Shown piece after piece: positions 7,654-15,361 of a stretch of DNA of 64,000 nt. Source of the stretch: Streptomyces sp. DH24 (lineage in GTDB: Bacteria > Actinomycetota > Actinomycetes > Streptomycetales > Streptomycetaceae); contig NZ_JARVKW010000024.1 in assembly GCF_029813775.1 (NCBI RefSeq), forward strand, positions 1-64,000, given 5' to 3'. Within the stretch, counting starts at the first letter, position 1. Each line of letters opens with the position of its first letter. The notes below the pieces were generated by a model, which did no database searches, was not told where the DNA came from, and saw only the letters and a program-made list of their open reading frames with translations. The position numbers and the translations under genes were made by a program.

Positions 7654-8868
7654 TTACTCGTCGTCCTCGCTGTCGATGCCGAGGCCGGGCAGCAGGCCCG
7701 GGAGGAGCGGCGGGACCGTGACGTCCGGCTCGCCGGCGGGCGGTTGGCTCGTGGACGGCGTCGAGGCACCGGTGTCCTTCGGCGGGTCGAGCAGTCCGCC
7801 GGTGTTGCCGCCGAGCAGGCCGTCGTGCTCGCCGGCGTCGGCCGGCTTGCTGGGGCTGCTGCTGGAGCCGGGGTCGCCGCTTCCGGTGCCGGGCGCGGTG
7901 CCGCCGCCCGGGTCGGCGCCGTCGGTGGGCGCTTTGCCGGTGCCCGGCCGCTCGTCCGTGTCGCCGTGGGCCGGGGGTTGCGGGAGGAGGGGCCGTAGCG
8001 GCTCGACGTCTTCGTCTATGGCGTCGAACACCGAGGACACCTCCTCGCTGACGTCGCCCAGCTGGACGGGCAGTTTGTCGCGGATGACGCCCCAGGTCCT
8101 GCGCTGCGACTCCGAGAAGGAGGAGAGGGCCTGGATCGGGCCGAGGGAGTCGGGGTCGCGCTCGTACACCGCGGCGAGCAGTCGGTGGCCCTCGGAGGCG
8201 TCGTAGCGCATGCCGGACAGGGTGTGGCGGATCTCGCCGAGGGTCTCGTGGTCGAGCGGTCCGCCCCGGCCCCGGTCGAGCAGCCGGCGCGTCTCGTTGA
8301 GCCGGGTGGAGGCCTGGTCGAGGTGGGCCCGGCCGCGCTCGGCGTCGTCCCCGGCGAGGCCGAGTTTGAAGTCCTCGATGCCGCGCTTCAGCCCGTAGAG
8401 GGAGTCACCGGGGAGGGCGTCGGAACTGGCAGCGGCGACTCCGCCGAAGGCGCTCGCCGCCACACCCACGCTGAGCCCGCCGGCGGTGAGGCCCTTGGCC
8501 AGCCGCGTCCGCGGCCGGAACTTCTTCAGCGGGGTCGCCCGGTGAGCGCCCCGGGCCCGGGAGGAGCGCTGCCCGGGCAATGAAGGGTCCGCTGCCTCGC
8601 CCTCCTGGAGCATGGCCTCCATGGCGGCCACCAGCTGGGCCCGCTGGACGACCTTGACCTCGGGGTCCAGCTCCGGTTTGGGCAGCGCGCCGAGGCCGGC
8701 GGCGAGGGACAGCATGCGTCCCTGCTCCGTCGGTTCGGCGGCGGCCGGTTCCGGAGGGGCCGGTGCCGGTTCTTCGGACTGTTCGGCCGCCGTACCCCGC
8801 TCGGACTCTTCCTCCAGGGCCTGGGCGAAGGCGTTCGCCCGCCGGTGCGCCGATACGTTCGCGATCAC
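7654..8868 (-). CDS. rsbN: Anti-sigma factor RsbN, regulator of sigma BldN
   Basis: A 404-residue membrane protein. The N-terminal cytoplasmic part (about residues 1-120, starting IANVSAHRRANAFAQALEE) would bind the sigma factor. A single hydrophobic segment follows the basic stretch KKFRPRTRLAKG, and the outer region (SSDALPGDSLYGLKRGIEDF, a DUF5667-type block) continues into a Pro/Gly/Ser-rich tail. Known biology: RsbN is the cognate anti-sigma factor of BldN in S. venezuelae and its gene is transcribed by BldN. GTG 8868 is chosen because AGGAGG lies 8 bp upstream, whereas GTG 8877 would overlap that site. It lies directly downstream of bldN on the same strand. Confidence 0.9.
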   Translation of the reverse strand: MIANVSAHRRANAFAQALEEESERGTAAEQSEEPAPAPPEPAAAEPTEQGRMLSLAAGLGALPKPELDPEVKVVQRAQLVAAMEAMLQEGEAADPSLPGQRSSRARGAHRATPLKKFRPRTRLAKGLTAGGLSVGVAASAFGGVAAASSDALPGDSLYGLKRGIEDFKLGLAGDDAERGRAHLDQASTRLNETRRLLDRGRGGPLDHETLGEIRHTLSGMRYDASEGHRLLAAVYERDPDSLGPIQALSSFSESQRRTWGVIRDKLPVQLGDVSEEVSSVFDAIDEDVEPLRPLLPQPPAHGDTDERPGTGKAPTDGADPGGGTAPGTGSGDPGSSSSPSKPADAGEHDGLLGGNTGGLLDPPKDTGASTPSTSQPPAGEPDVTVPPLLPGLLPGLGIDSEDDE

Positions 8869-8998
8869 TGGCGGCACCTCCTCTCGTCAAGACGGTCGAC
8901 TCCCCAGGGGGTCCTGAGGGTTGCACACCTTGAGCACATCCACACGATCGAGTGATCGGAGTCGGTCAGGGGGTGACCACAGGGAGCCTGCATCCCGC

Positions 8999-9027
8999 AC
9001 AACGAGCGGCTCGGCACTTGGGTTACG
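8999..9027 (-). promoter_or_regulatory. Candidate sigma BldN-dependent promoter of rsbN
   Basis: On the minus strand CGTAAC (9027-9022) and CGTTGT (9004-8999) are 17 bp apart, close to the CGTAAC / CGTTGA type elements I recall for BldN-dependent promoters. The position, about 130 bp before the rsbN start and inside the 232-bp bldN-rsbN gap, fits the known negative feedback. The consensus is from memory. Confidence 0.45.
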
Positions 9028-9100
9028 GACGGCGGATGAACCGATCGGAAAGTCAACCGACTTTCACGGGCTGTTGGTTGGCTGTAGCGGAACGTATCGT

Positions 9101-9874
9101 TCAGCGGGCGTCGTCCGGCAGGAGTCGCGCGAGGGTGCGGACGGCCCGGTACTGGAGGGTCTTGATGGCGCCCTCGTTCTTGCCCATCACGCGGGCGGTC
9201 TCGGCGACGGACAGCCCCTGGAGGAAGCGGAGCGTCACGCACTCCTGCTGCTGGGGGTTGAGCCGTCGTACCGCGTCGAGCAGTGCGGCGTTGGAGAGGG
9301 ACTCCAGGACGGAGTCCTCGGGCGACCGCTCGACCTCGTTGGCGTCGAGCATCTCGCCGGTGGTGACCTCCAGCCGGAAGCGGCTGGACTTGAAGTGGTC
9401 GGCGACGAGGTTGCGGGCGATGGTCACGAGCCAGGCGCCGAAGTCACGCCCCTGCCAGGTGAACGTCCCGATCCTGCGCAGGGCGCGCAGAAAGGTCTCG
9501 CTCGTCAGGTCCTCGGCGGTCGCCTTGCCGCCCACCCGGTAGTAGATGTACCGGTACACGGTGTCGCTGTACTGGTCGTAGAGGCGTCCGAAGGCTTCGG
9601 CCTCGCCGGCCTGGGCGCGCTCGACGAGGTCCATCATCCGGGCGCTGTCGCTGTCCGCGGCGGGGCGGCGGGCAGTGGTGGCGCCGGTCGAGCGCCCTCG
9701 TCTGCCGACGGCGGCGCTGCCGTCGGCGAGCGCGTAGCACGGGCCGGCGGGTGCGGTGGCAACGGCAAGGGCGGGGACGGCGTACGCGGTGGGGACGAAG
9801 CCGCGCAACAGGTCCTGGACCGTTGCGCGCAGCGTAGCCAGGCCCGAGGCGTCAACCCCGACGTGTGGGTACAC
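9101..9874 (-). CDS. bldN: ECF sigma factor BldN (developmental)
   Basis: A 257-residue extracytoplasmic-function sigma factor needed for aerial mycelium formation; it directs bldM and the chaplin and rodlin genes. Region 2 runs from about DLVERAQAGEAEAFGRLYDQ through DFGAWLVTIARNLVADHFK, and region 4 from LNPQQQECVTLRFLQGLSV to GAIKTLQYRAVRTLAR. An N-terminal extension of about 80 residues (MYPHVGVDASGL) is the feature that makes S. coelicolor BldN a processed pro-protein. Start GTG 9874 has GGGAG upstream. Its anti-sigma gene rsbN follows. Both sequence and neighbourhood make the identification secure. Confidence 0.95.
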   Translation of the reverse strand: MYPHVGVDASGLATLRATVQDLLRGFVPTAYAVPALAVATAPAGPCYALADGSAAVGRRGRSTGATTARRPAADSDSARMMDLVERAQAGEAEAFGRLYDQYSDTVYRYIYYRVGGKATAEDLTSETFLRALRRIGTFTWQGRDFGAWLVTIARNLVADHFKSSRFRLEVTTGEMLDANEVERSPEDSVLESLSNAALLDAVRRLNPQQQECVTLRFLQGLSVAETARVMGKNEGAIKTLQYRAVRTLARLLPDDAR

Positions 9875-10226
9875 GGGACTCCCAGAGGCAGAGCTTCCAT
9901 CACGTGCAGTGCGGGACCATTCACCCGTCGTAGCGACGGACGGGTACCGGATTGCGTCTGAGGAGAATAACGCTTCGTACAGGCGCTGCTACGCCCAGTT
10001 GCTCAAATCATCGATTACGTCGCTTCAGTAACCGATTGACGGTCGATCACCTGTCACAAAGTGATCAGTTGCTGATCGGAATGGTCCGTATTCAGGTTGC
10101 GTACGGCGCGGGTTGTGGCCGTGTACGGGCAAGGGGACTGGACAGGAGGGTGGCGGGGTACGTCAGTTGGATTGGGGGCGGTCCGTGAGACGCCCGGGCG
10201 TTGCGGCCCGCCTGCCGCCCCCTGGT
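9875..10226 (-). promoter_or_regulatory. bldN upstream region with interlocked inverted repeats
   Basis: A 352-bp gap with no gene, visibly AT-richer than its surroundings, consistent with the long regulated leader of bldN. It contains GATCAC-10 nt-GTGATC (10045-10066), overlapping the perfect repeat GATCAGTTGCTGATC (10063-10077). These could be regulator sites. Their position, about 170-200 bp before the start codon, is compatible with an upstream operator, but I cannot assign a protein. Confidence 0.4.
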
Positions 10227-11138
10227 CTACCGCCGGCGCCGGTGCAGGGCGATCGCCGCCGCCGTGCCGCCCGCGACCGCGCCGACGCCGGCCGCCGCCG
10301 GGATGCCGACCTTGGCCGCCTTGCGGCCCGTGCGGTAGTCGCGCAGCCGCCAGTCCAGGCGGCGGGCGTGCTTGCGCAGTTTGGCGTCGGGGTTGATCGC
10401 GTAGGGGTGGCCGACCAGGGACAGCATCGGGATGTCGTTGTGCGAGTCGCTGTAGGCGGCGCAGCGGGACAGGTCCAGGCCCTCCGCCGCGGCGAGCGCG
10501 CGCACCGCCTCCGCCTTCGCCGGGCCGTGCAGCGGTTCGCCGACGAGCCGGCCCGTGTAGACCCCGTCGACCGACTCGGCGACCGTGCCGAGCGCGCCGG
10601 TCAGGCCGAGGCGGCGGGCGATGACCGTGGCGATCTCCACCGGGGCGGCCGTGACCAGCCACACCTTCTGGCCCGCGTCCAGGTGGGCCTGCGCGAGGGC
10701 GCGGGTGCCCGGCCAGATCCGCTCGGCCATGTACTCGTCGTAGATCTCCTCGCCGATCGACTGGAGCTCGGCGACGCGGTGGCCCTTGACGATGGAGAGC
10801 GCCGACTCGCGGGCCTCCTGCATGTGTTCGGGGTCCTCGACGCCGGCCAGCCGGAACCACGCCTGCTGCCAGGCGAACCGGGCCAGGTCGCGGGTCTCGA
10901 AGAACTTCCGCTTGTGCAGGCCGCGTCCGAAGTGGAACAGCGCGGCGCCCTGCATGACGGTGTTGTCCAGGTCGAAGAAGGCGGCGGCGCGGTCGTCGCC
11001 GTGGACCGGGAACTCCGGTTCCTCGCCGGACACGTCCTGGGTGGTTTTGCGGGCGGCCTCCGCCGAGGCCTCGCCTGCCAACACGCTCCGCGCCGTGGCG
11101 GAGCGCCTACGGGGAGTGAGCCATCCGAGAGCGGCCAT
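10227..11138 (-). CDS. HAD-IB family phosphatase, membrane-anchored
   Basis: About 303 residues from ATG 11138 (MAALGWLTPRRR); ATG 11150 is four codons upstream and cannot be excluded. AAFFDLDNTVMQG is the HAD nucleophile motif with two Asp, VWLVTAAPVEIA is motif II, and AYSDSHNDIPML is the SDxxxD motif IV typical of the phosphoserine phosphatase-like IB branch. The C-terminus (PAAAGVGAVAGGTAAAIAL) is a hydrophobic segment followed by basic residues, probably a tail anchor. The substrate is unknown. It is transcribed away from the glutaredoxin gene and toward bldN, as in S. coelicolor from memory. Confidence 0.85.
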   Translation of the reverse strand: MAALGWLTPRRRSATARSVLAGEASAEAARKTTQDVSGEEPEFPVHGDDRAAAFFDLDNTVMQGAALFHFGRGLHKRKFFETRDLARFAWQQAWFRLAGVEDPEHMQEARESALSIVKGHRVAELQSIGEEIYDEYMAERIWPGTRALAQAHLDAGQKVWLVTAAPVEIATVIARRLGLTGALGTVAESVDGVYTGRLVGEPLHGPAKAEAVRALAAAEGLDLSRCAAYSDSHNDIPMLSLVGHPYAINPDAKLRKHARRLDWRLRDYRTGRKAAKVGIPAAAGVGAVAGGTAAAIALHRRRR

Positions 11139-11269
11139 GACCGTGAGCATAGCCAGTTTGTTCGGTCCTTCCGGAGTCGAGAGGTTTGAAGGCCGTGAAC
11201 TCTCCACGACCGTGTTGTTAAACCAGGGCGCGGGCCAAGGGCTCGGCCGGGCCGCGCCACGGCGGGACA

Positions 11270-11557
11270 ATGGCTCGTATGAGTGCCCTCTTCCGCCGAA
11301 CGGCCGCCCGGCCCCCGCAGGACCGGCTCGTCACCCTGATCCGCAAGCCCGGCTGCCACCTGTGCGACGACGCGCAGACCGTCATCGAGAAGGTGTGCGC
11401 CGACCTGGGCGTGCCCTGGGAGCAGAAGGACATCTCCCAGGACCGTGAACTGCACGACAAGTACTGGGAGCAGATCCCCGTCGTCCTGGTGGATGGCGAG
11501 CAGCACACCTTCTGGCGCGTGAACGAGCAGCGGCTGCGCAGGGCGCTGACCGAGTAG
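11270..11557 (+). CDS. Glutaredoxin family protein
   Basis: A 95-residue thioredoxin-fold protein. RKPGCHLCDDA provides a CxxC redox centre at the end of the first strand, IPVVLVDGEQ is the cis-Pro loop, and the remaining pattern fits the short glutaredoxin-like family (DUF836). It may reduce disulfides in the cytoplasm. Starts at ATG 11270 or 11279 are both possible because no clear ribosome site is visible. GACAAT at 11264-11269 could be a -10 element giving a leaderless message from 11279. It sits just upstream of rex, an association with redox control conserved in S. coelicolor. Confidence 0.85.
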   Translation: MARMSALFRRTAARPPQDRLVTLIRKPGCHLCDDAQTVIEKVCADLGVPWEQKDISQDRELHDKYWEQIPVVLVDGEQHTFWRVNEQRLRRALTE

Positions 11558-11745
11558 TCCAACTGGTCCGGAAAGTGACTTAGGATCGATGGCGTCTTGG
11601 TCTCGGGGGCGGGGATCGTAGAGGAGAGTGTGCGGTTTTGCCCCCGATAAGCGAGGAACGACGCTGCGTACGCGTCAGTTCCCTCTCGGTGCTCCGGGGT
11701 CGCGTGAGCCCGGTCACGTTGGCCGGGCAAATCGGACACCATCTT

Positions 11746-11761
11746 TGTGCACGCGTTCACA
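11746..11761 (+). promoter_or_regulatory. Rex operator (ROP) upstream of rex
   Basis: TGTGCACGCGTTCACA is a near-perfect 16-bp palindrome of the known Rex operator form TGTGAACGCGTTCACA, 78 bp before the rex start. Rex is released by NADH, so it autoregulates this operon with the redox state. The gap 11558-11838 holds this element and no gene. Confidence 0.93.
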
Positions 11762-11838
11762 AAGACATAGCCTGCTTCCGACGGGGCGGTCTGGGGACGT
11801 GTGACCGCCTGCAGCCCCGCTCTACCCGCAGGAGCACC

Positions 11839-12603
11839 GTGGCAACTGGCCGAACTCACCGACCGGCGACCCGTAGCCGAGGGATTCCCGAGGCCACCGT
11901 CGCCCGGCTTCCGCTGTACCTCCGCGCTCTGACCGCGCTCTCGGAGCGCTCGGTGCCCACGGTCTCCTCCGAGGAGCTCGCGGCCGCCGCCGGCGTCAAC
12001 TCCGCGAAGCTGCGCAAGGACTTCTCGTACCTCGGCTCGTACGGGACGCGGGGCGTCGGCTACGACGTCGAGTATCTCGTCTACCAGATCTCCCGCGAAC
12101 TGGGCCTGACCCAGGACTGGCCGGTCGTGATCGTCGGTATCGGCAACCTCGGCGCCGCGCTGGCCAACTACGGCGGTTTCGCCTCCCGCGGTTTCCGGGT
12201 CGCGGCCCTCATCGACGCCGATGCCGCGATGGCCGGAAAGCCCGTGGCCGGGATCCCCGTCCAGCACACCGACGAGCTGGAGAGGATCATCTCGGACAAC
12301 GGCGTGTCCATCGGCGTCATCGCGACGCCCGCCGGTGCCGCCCAGCAGGTCTGCGACCGGCTCGTGGCCGCCGGTGTCACCTCCATCCTGAACTTCGCGC
12401 CGACCGTGCTGTCCGTCCCCGACGGCGTCGACGTGCGCAAGGTCGACCTCTCCATCGAGCTGCAGATCCTCGCCTTCCACGAGCAGCGCAAGGCGGGCGA
12501 GGAAGCCGCCGCCGAGGCCGCCGCCGTCCCGGCCGCCGCCACGCGCGACGAGTCCGCCGACCAGGGACCCGACGGGGACGTACCCGCCGTGATGCCGGCA
12601 TGA
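11839..12603 (+). CDS. rex: Redox-sensing transcriptional repressor Rex
   Basis: A 254-residue dimeric repressor that senses the NADH/NAD+ ratio. An N-terminal winged helix (about residues 20-85, including AGVNSAKLRKDFSYLGSYG) is followed by a Rossmann domain whose GIGNLG loop (100-105) binds NAD(H). A C-terminal Ala-rich acidic tail extends it. GTG 11839 is chosen because GCAGGAG lies just upstream. The canonical Rex operator is at 11746-11761, so the gene is autoregulated. Its stop overlaps the hemA start by four bases, giving the rex-hemACD operon known from S. coelicolor, which links heme supply to respiration. Confidence 0.96.
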   Translation: MATGRTHRPATRSRGIPEATVARLPLYLRALTALSERSVPTVSSEELAAAAGVNSAKLRKDFSYLGSYGTRGVGYDVEYLVYQISRELGLTQDWPVVIVGIGNLGAALANYGGFASRGFRVAALIDADAAMAGKPVAGIPVQHTDELERIISDNGVSIGVIATPAGAAQQVCDRLVAAGVTSILNFAPTVLSVPDGVDVRKVDLSIELQILAFHEQRKAGEEAAAEAAAVPAAATRDESADQGPDGDVPAVMPA

Positions 12604-14369
12604 GTCTCCTCGTCGTCGGGCTGAGCCACCGCAGCGCCCCGGTCAGCGTCCTGGAGCGGGCCTCGCTGAGCACGGACGCCCAGGTCAAGCTCCTGCAGGA
12701 CACGGTCGCCGCCGAACCGGCCACCGAGGCCGCCGTGCTGGCCACCTGCAACCGCATCGAGCTGTACGCCGACGTGGACAAGTTCCACGCCGGTGTCGCC
12801 GAGCTGTCCACGCTGCTCGCCCAGCACAGCGGGGTCGGCCTGGAGGAGCTCACTCCCTATCTCTACGTGCACTACGAGGACCGGGCCGTCCACCACCTGT
12901 TCTCGGTGGCCTGCGGGCTGGACTCGATGGTCGTCGGCGAGGGCCAGATCCTCGGCCAGATCAAGGACTCCCTGGCCAAGGCCCAGGACCTGCACACCGC
13001 CGGGCGGCTCCTCAACGACCTGTTCCAGCAGGCCCTGCGCGTCGGCAAGCGGGCCCACTCCGAGACCGGCATCGACCGCGCCGGACAGTCGCTGGTCACC
13101 TTCGGCCTGGAGCAGCTGGCGCAGGGCACGGCCGTCGAGCAGTGGGCGCGCGGCAAGAAGGCCGTCGTGATCGGCGCCGGGTCCATGTCGTCGCTGGCCG
13201 CCGCCACGCTGGCGCGGGCCGGGGTCGCCGAGATCGTCGTCGCCAACCGCACGCAGGAGCGCGCCGAGCGGCTCGCCCGGGTCCTCACCGAGGGCGACGA
13301 CACGGACGTACGCGCGCGCGCCGTGCCCATGGACCGCGTCGCCGGTGAACTGACACGTGCCGACCTCGCCGTGTCCTGCACCGGCGCGACCGGCCTGGTG
13401 CTGACGGCCGAGTCGGTCGCCGCCGCCGTCGAGGGCCGCACCGGCCGGACCGCGGGCGACCTCGCCGACGAGACGGCCGCCCCGGAGGGCGGCGCCGCCG
13501 CGGGCATACGGAGGCCGGCCGACGCGCAGACGCCGCTGCCACCCGCCGGCGTCGGCGCCGAGGACGGCTGCCCCCTCGACCTGTCCGCCGTGCAGCCCGG
13601 GTTCTCCCTCATGGGGGAGACCGCCGTGGCCGGCATGGACGCCGCCACGCTGGAGCAGCACGCCGCCTGGGCCGCCGGCGGCGCCGTGGACCGCCGCGAG
13701 CAGGCCCGCGAGTCCGACGCCGAGCTGATCAGCGCGCTCGCCGCGACCGCCGCGACCGTCGGCCGCATCCCGGAGCGGCGCCGGCCCGAACCGGTCGCCG
13801 GCATCCCCCGGCCCGAGCCCGTGCTCTTCCTCCTCGACCTCGCCATGCCGCGCGACATCGACGCCGCCGCGCACCGGCTGCCCGGCGTGCGGCTGGTCGA
13901 CATCGAGTCGCTCGCCGATGCCTCCGCGGACGCCCCGATGGCGGCCGACGTCGACCAGGTCCGGCGTATCGTTTCCGACGAGGTGGCGGCCTTCGGGGCG
14001 GCGCTGCGGGCCGCGCACATCACGCCGACCGTCGTGGCGCTGCGCACCATGGCCGCCGACGTCGTCGCCAACGAGATCGCCCGGCTGGAGGGACGGCTGC
14101 CCGCCCTCGACGACAAGCACCGCGCCGAGATCACGCAGACCGTCAAGCGCGTCGTGGACAAGCTGCTGCACGCGCCGACCGTCCGGGTCAAGCAGCTCGC
14201 GGCGGAACCCGGCGGTGCCGGGTACGCCGACGCGCTGCGCACCCTGTTCGACCTCGACCCCGAGACGGTGGCCGCCGTCTCCCGCGCCGAGGGCGGTACC
14301 GAGAAGACCGACCAGTACGACCAGCAGGACCAGAACGACCAGAACGCCAAGAACCGAGGGCCAGCATGA
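12600..14369 (+). CDS. hemA: Glutamyl-tRNA reductase HemA
   Basis: This NADPH-dependent enzyme reduces glutamyl-tRNA to glutamate-1-semialdehyde, the first committed step of the C5 heme pathway. The catalytic Cys50 lies in LATCNRIELY, and GEGQILGQIKDS and RVGKRAHSETGI are conserved blocks. VIGAGSMSSLAA is the nucleotide loop and LLDLAMPRDID a later conserved strand. At 589 residues it is much longer than the roughly 420 of E. coli. About 130 Ala/Gly-rich residues are inserted between the NADPH domain strands (roughly 275-405), a feature of Streptomyces HemA. It overlaps rex and hemC by four bases each (ATGA), so it is translationally coupled. Confidence 0.96.
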   Translation: MSLLVVGLSHRSAPVSVLERASLSTDAQVKLLQDTVAAEPATEAAVLATCNRIELYADVDKFHAGVAELSTLLAQHSGVGLEELTPYLYVHYEDRAVHHLFSVACGLDSMVVGEGQILGQIKDSLAKAQDLHTAGRLLNDLFQQALRVGKRAHSETGIDRAGQSLVTFGLEQLAQGTAVEQWARGKKAVVIGAGSMSSLAAATLARAGVAEIVVANRTQERAERLARVLTEGDDTDVRARAVPMDRVAGELTRADLAVSCTGATGLVLTAESVAAAVEGRTGRTAGDLADETAAPEGGAAAGIRRPADAQTPLPPAGVGAEDGCPLDLSAVQPGFSLMGETAVAGMDAATLEQHAAWAAGGAVDRREQARESDAELISALAATAATVGRIPERRRPEPVAGIPRPEPVLFLLDLAMPRDIDAAAHRLPGVRLVDIESLADASADAPMAADVDQVRRIVSDEVAAFGAALRAAHITPTVVALRTMAADVVANEIARLEGRLPALDDKHRAEITQTVKRVVDKLLHAPTVRVKQLAAEPGGAGYADALRTLFDLDPETVAAVSRAEGGTEKTDQYDQQDQNDQNAKNRGPA

Positions 14370-15361
14370 GTGACAAGGCACTACGGCTCGGGACCAGGCG
14401 GAGCAAGCTCGCCATGGCCCAGTCCGGGCAGGTCGCGGACGCCGTGAGCCAGGTGACCGGACGGCCCGTCGAGCTCGTCGAGATCACCACGTACGGAGAC
14501 ACGTCCCGCGAGCACCTCGCGCAGATCGGCGGCACGGGCGTCTTCGTGACCGCCCTGCGCGACGCGCTGACCAGGGGTGAGGTCGACTTCGCGGTGCACT
14601 CCCTGAAGGACCTGCCGACCACGCAGCCCGAGGAACTCGTGCTGGCCGCCGTGCCGGTGCGCGAGGACCCGCGCGACGTGATCGTGGCCAGGGACGCGCT
14701 GAAGTTCACCGACCTGCCGCGCGGGGCGCGGATCGGCACCGGCTCGCCGCGCCGCATGGCGCAGCTGAACGCGTACGCCCGGTCCCACGGGCTGGACATC
14801 GAGACGGTCCCGATCCGGGGCAACGTCGACACGCGCATCGGGTTCGTGCGGGACGGGGAGCTCGACGCGGTCGTGCTGGCCGCCGCCGGGCTGAACCGGA
14901 TCGGCCGGATCGACGAGGTGACCGACTTCCTGTCGGTCGACACGGTTCTGCCCGCCCCCGGCCAGGGGGCTCTGGCGATCGAGTGCGCCGCGGACAACGC
15001 GGATCTCATCGCCGCGCTCGCCGAGCTCGACGACCCGTTCACGCGGGTCGCCGTGACCGCCGAGCGGTCACTGCTCGCCGCCCTGGAGGCAGGTTGCAGC
15101 GCCCCTGTCGGCGCGCTGGCCGACCTTCCCCCACTCTCGGCTCCGCTCGAGCGGGGGGACCCCCGTGCCGACGGGCAGATTGTCAAGGAAATGCGCCTGC
15201 GTGGTGTTGTCGGCACGACCGACGGTGCCACGATGGTGCAGCTGTCCACCACCGGTCCCGTGCCCCAGACGCACGACCAGGCGGCAGCACTCGGTCGCGA
15301 ACTCGCCACCGGGATGCTGGCCCAGGGCGCGGCCGGTCTGATGGGGGAGCGAGCACAGTGA
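14366..15361 (+). CDS. hemC: Hydroxymethylbilane synthase (porphobilinogen deaminase)
   Basis: A 331-residue cytoplasmic enzyme that polymerises four porphobilinogens into hydroxymethylbilane. LRLGTRRSKLAMAQ and VDFAVHSLKDLPT are the characteristic N-terminal blocks, GTGSPRR and RGNVDTR carry substrate-binding arginines, and Cys244 in EAGCSAPVG attaches the dipyrromethane cofactor. Length is normal. The start ATG 14366 overlaps the hemA stop by four bases and its own stop overlaps the hemD GTG, so the three genes are coupled and under Rex control. Confidence 0.96.
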   Translation: MSDKALRLGTRRSKLAMAQSGQVADAVSQVTGRPVELVEITTYGDTSREHLAQIGGTGVFVTALRDALTRGEVDFAVHSLKDLPTTQPEELVLAAVPVREDPRDVIVARDALKFTDLPRGARIGTGSPRRMAQLNAYARSHGLDIETVPIRGNVDTRIGFVRDGELDAVVLAAAGLNRIGRIDEVTDFLSVDTVLPAPGQGALAIECAADNADLIAALAELDDPFTRVAVTAERSLLAALEAGCSAPVGALADLPPLSAPLERGDPRADGQIVKEMRLRGVVGTTDGATMVQLSTTGPVPQTHDQAAALGRELATGMLAQGAAGLMGERAQ

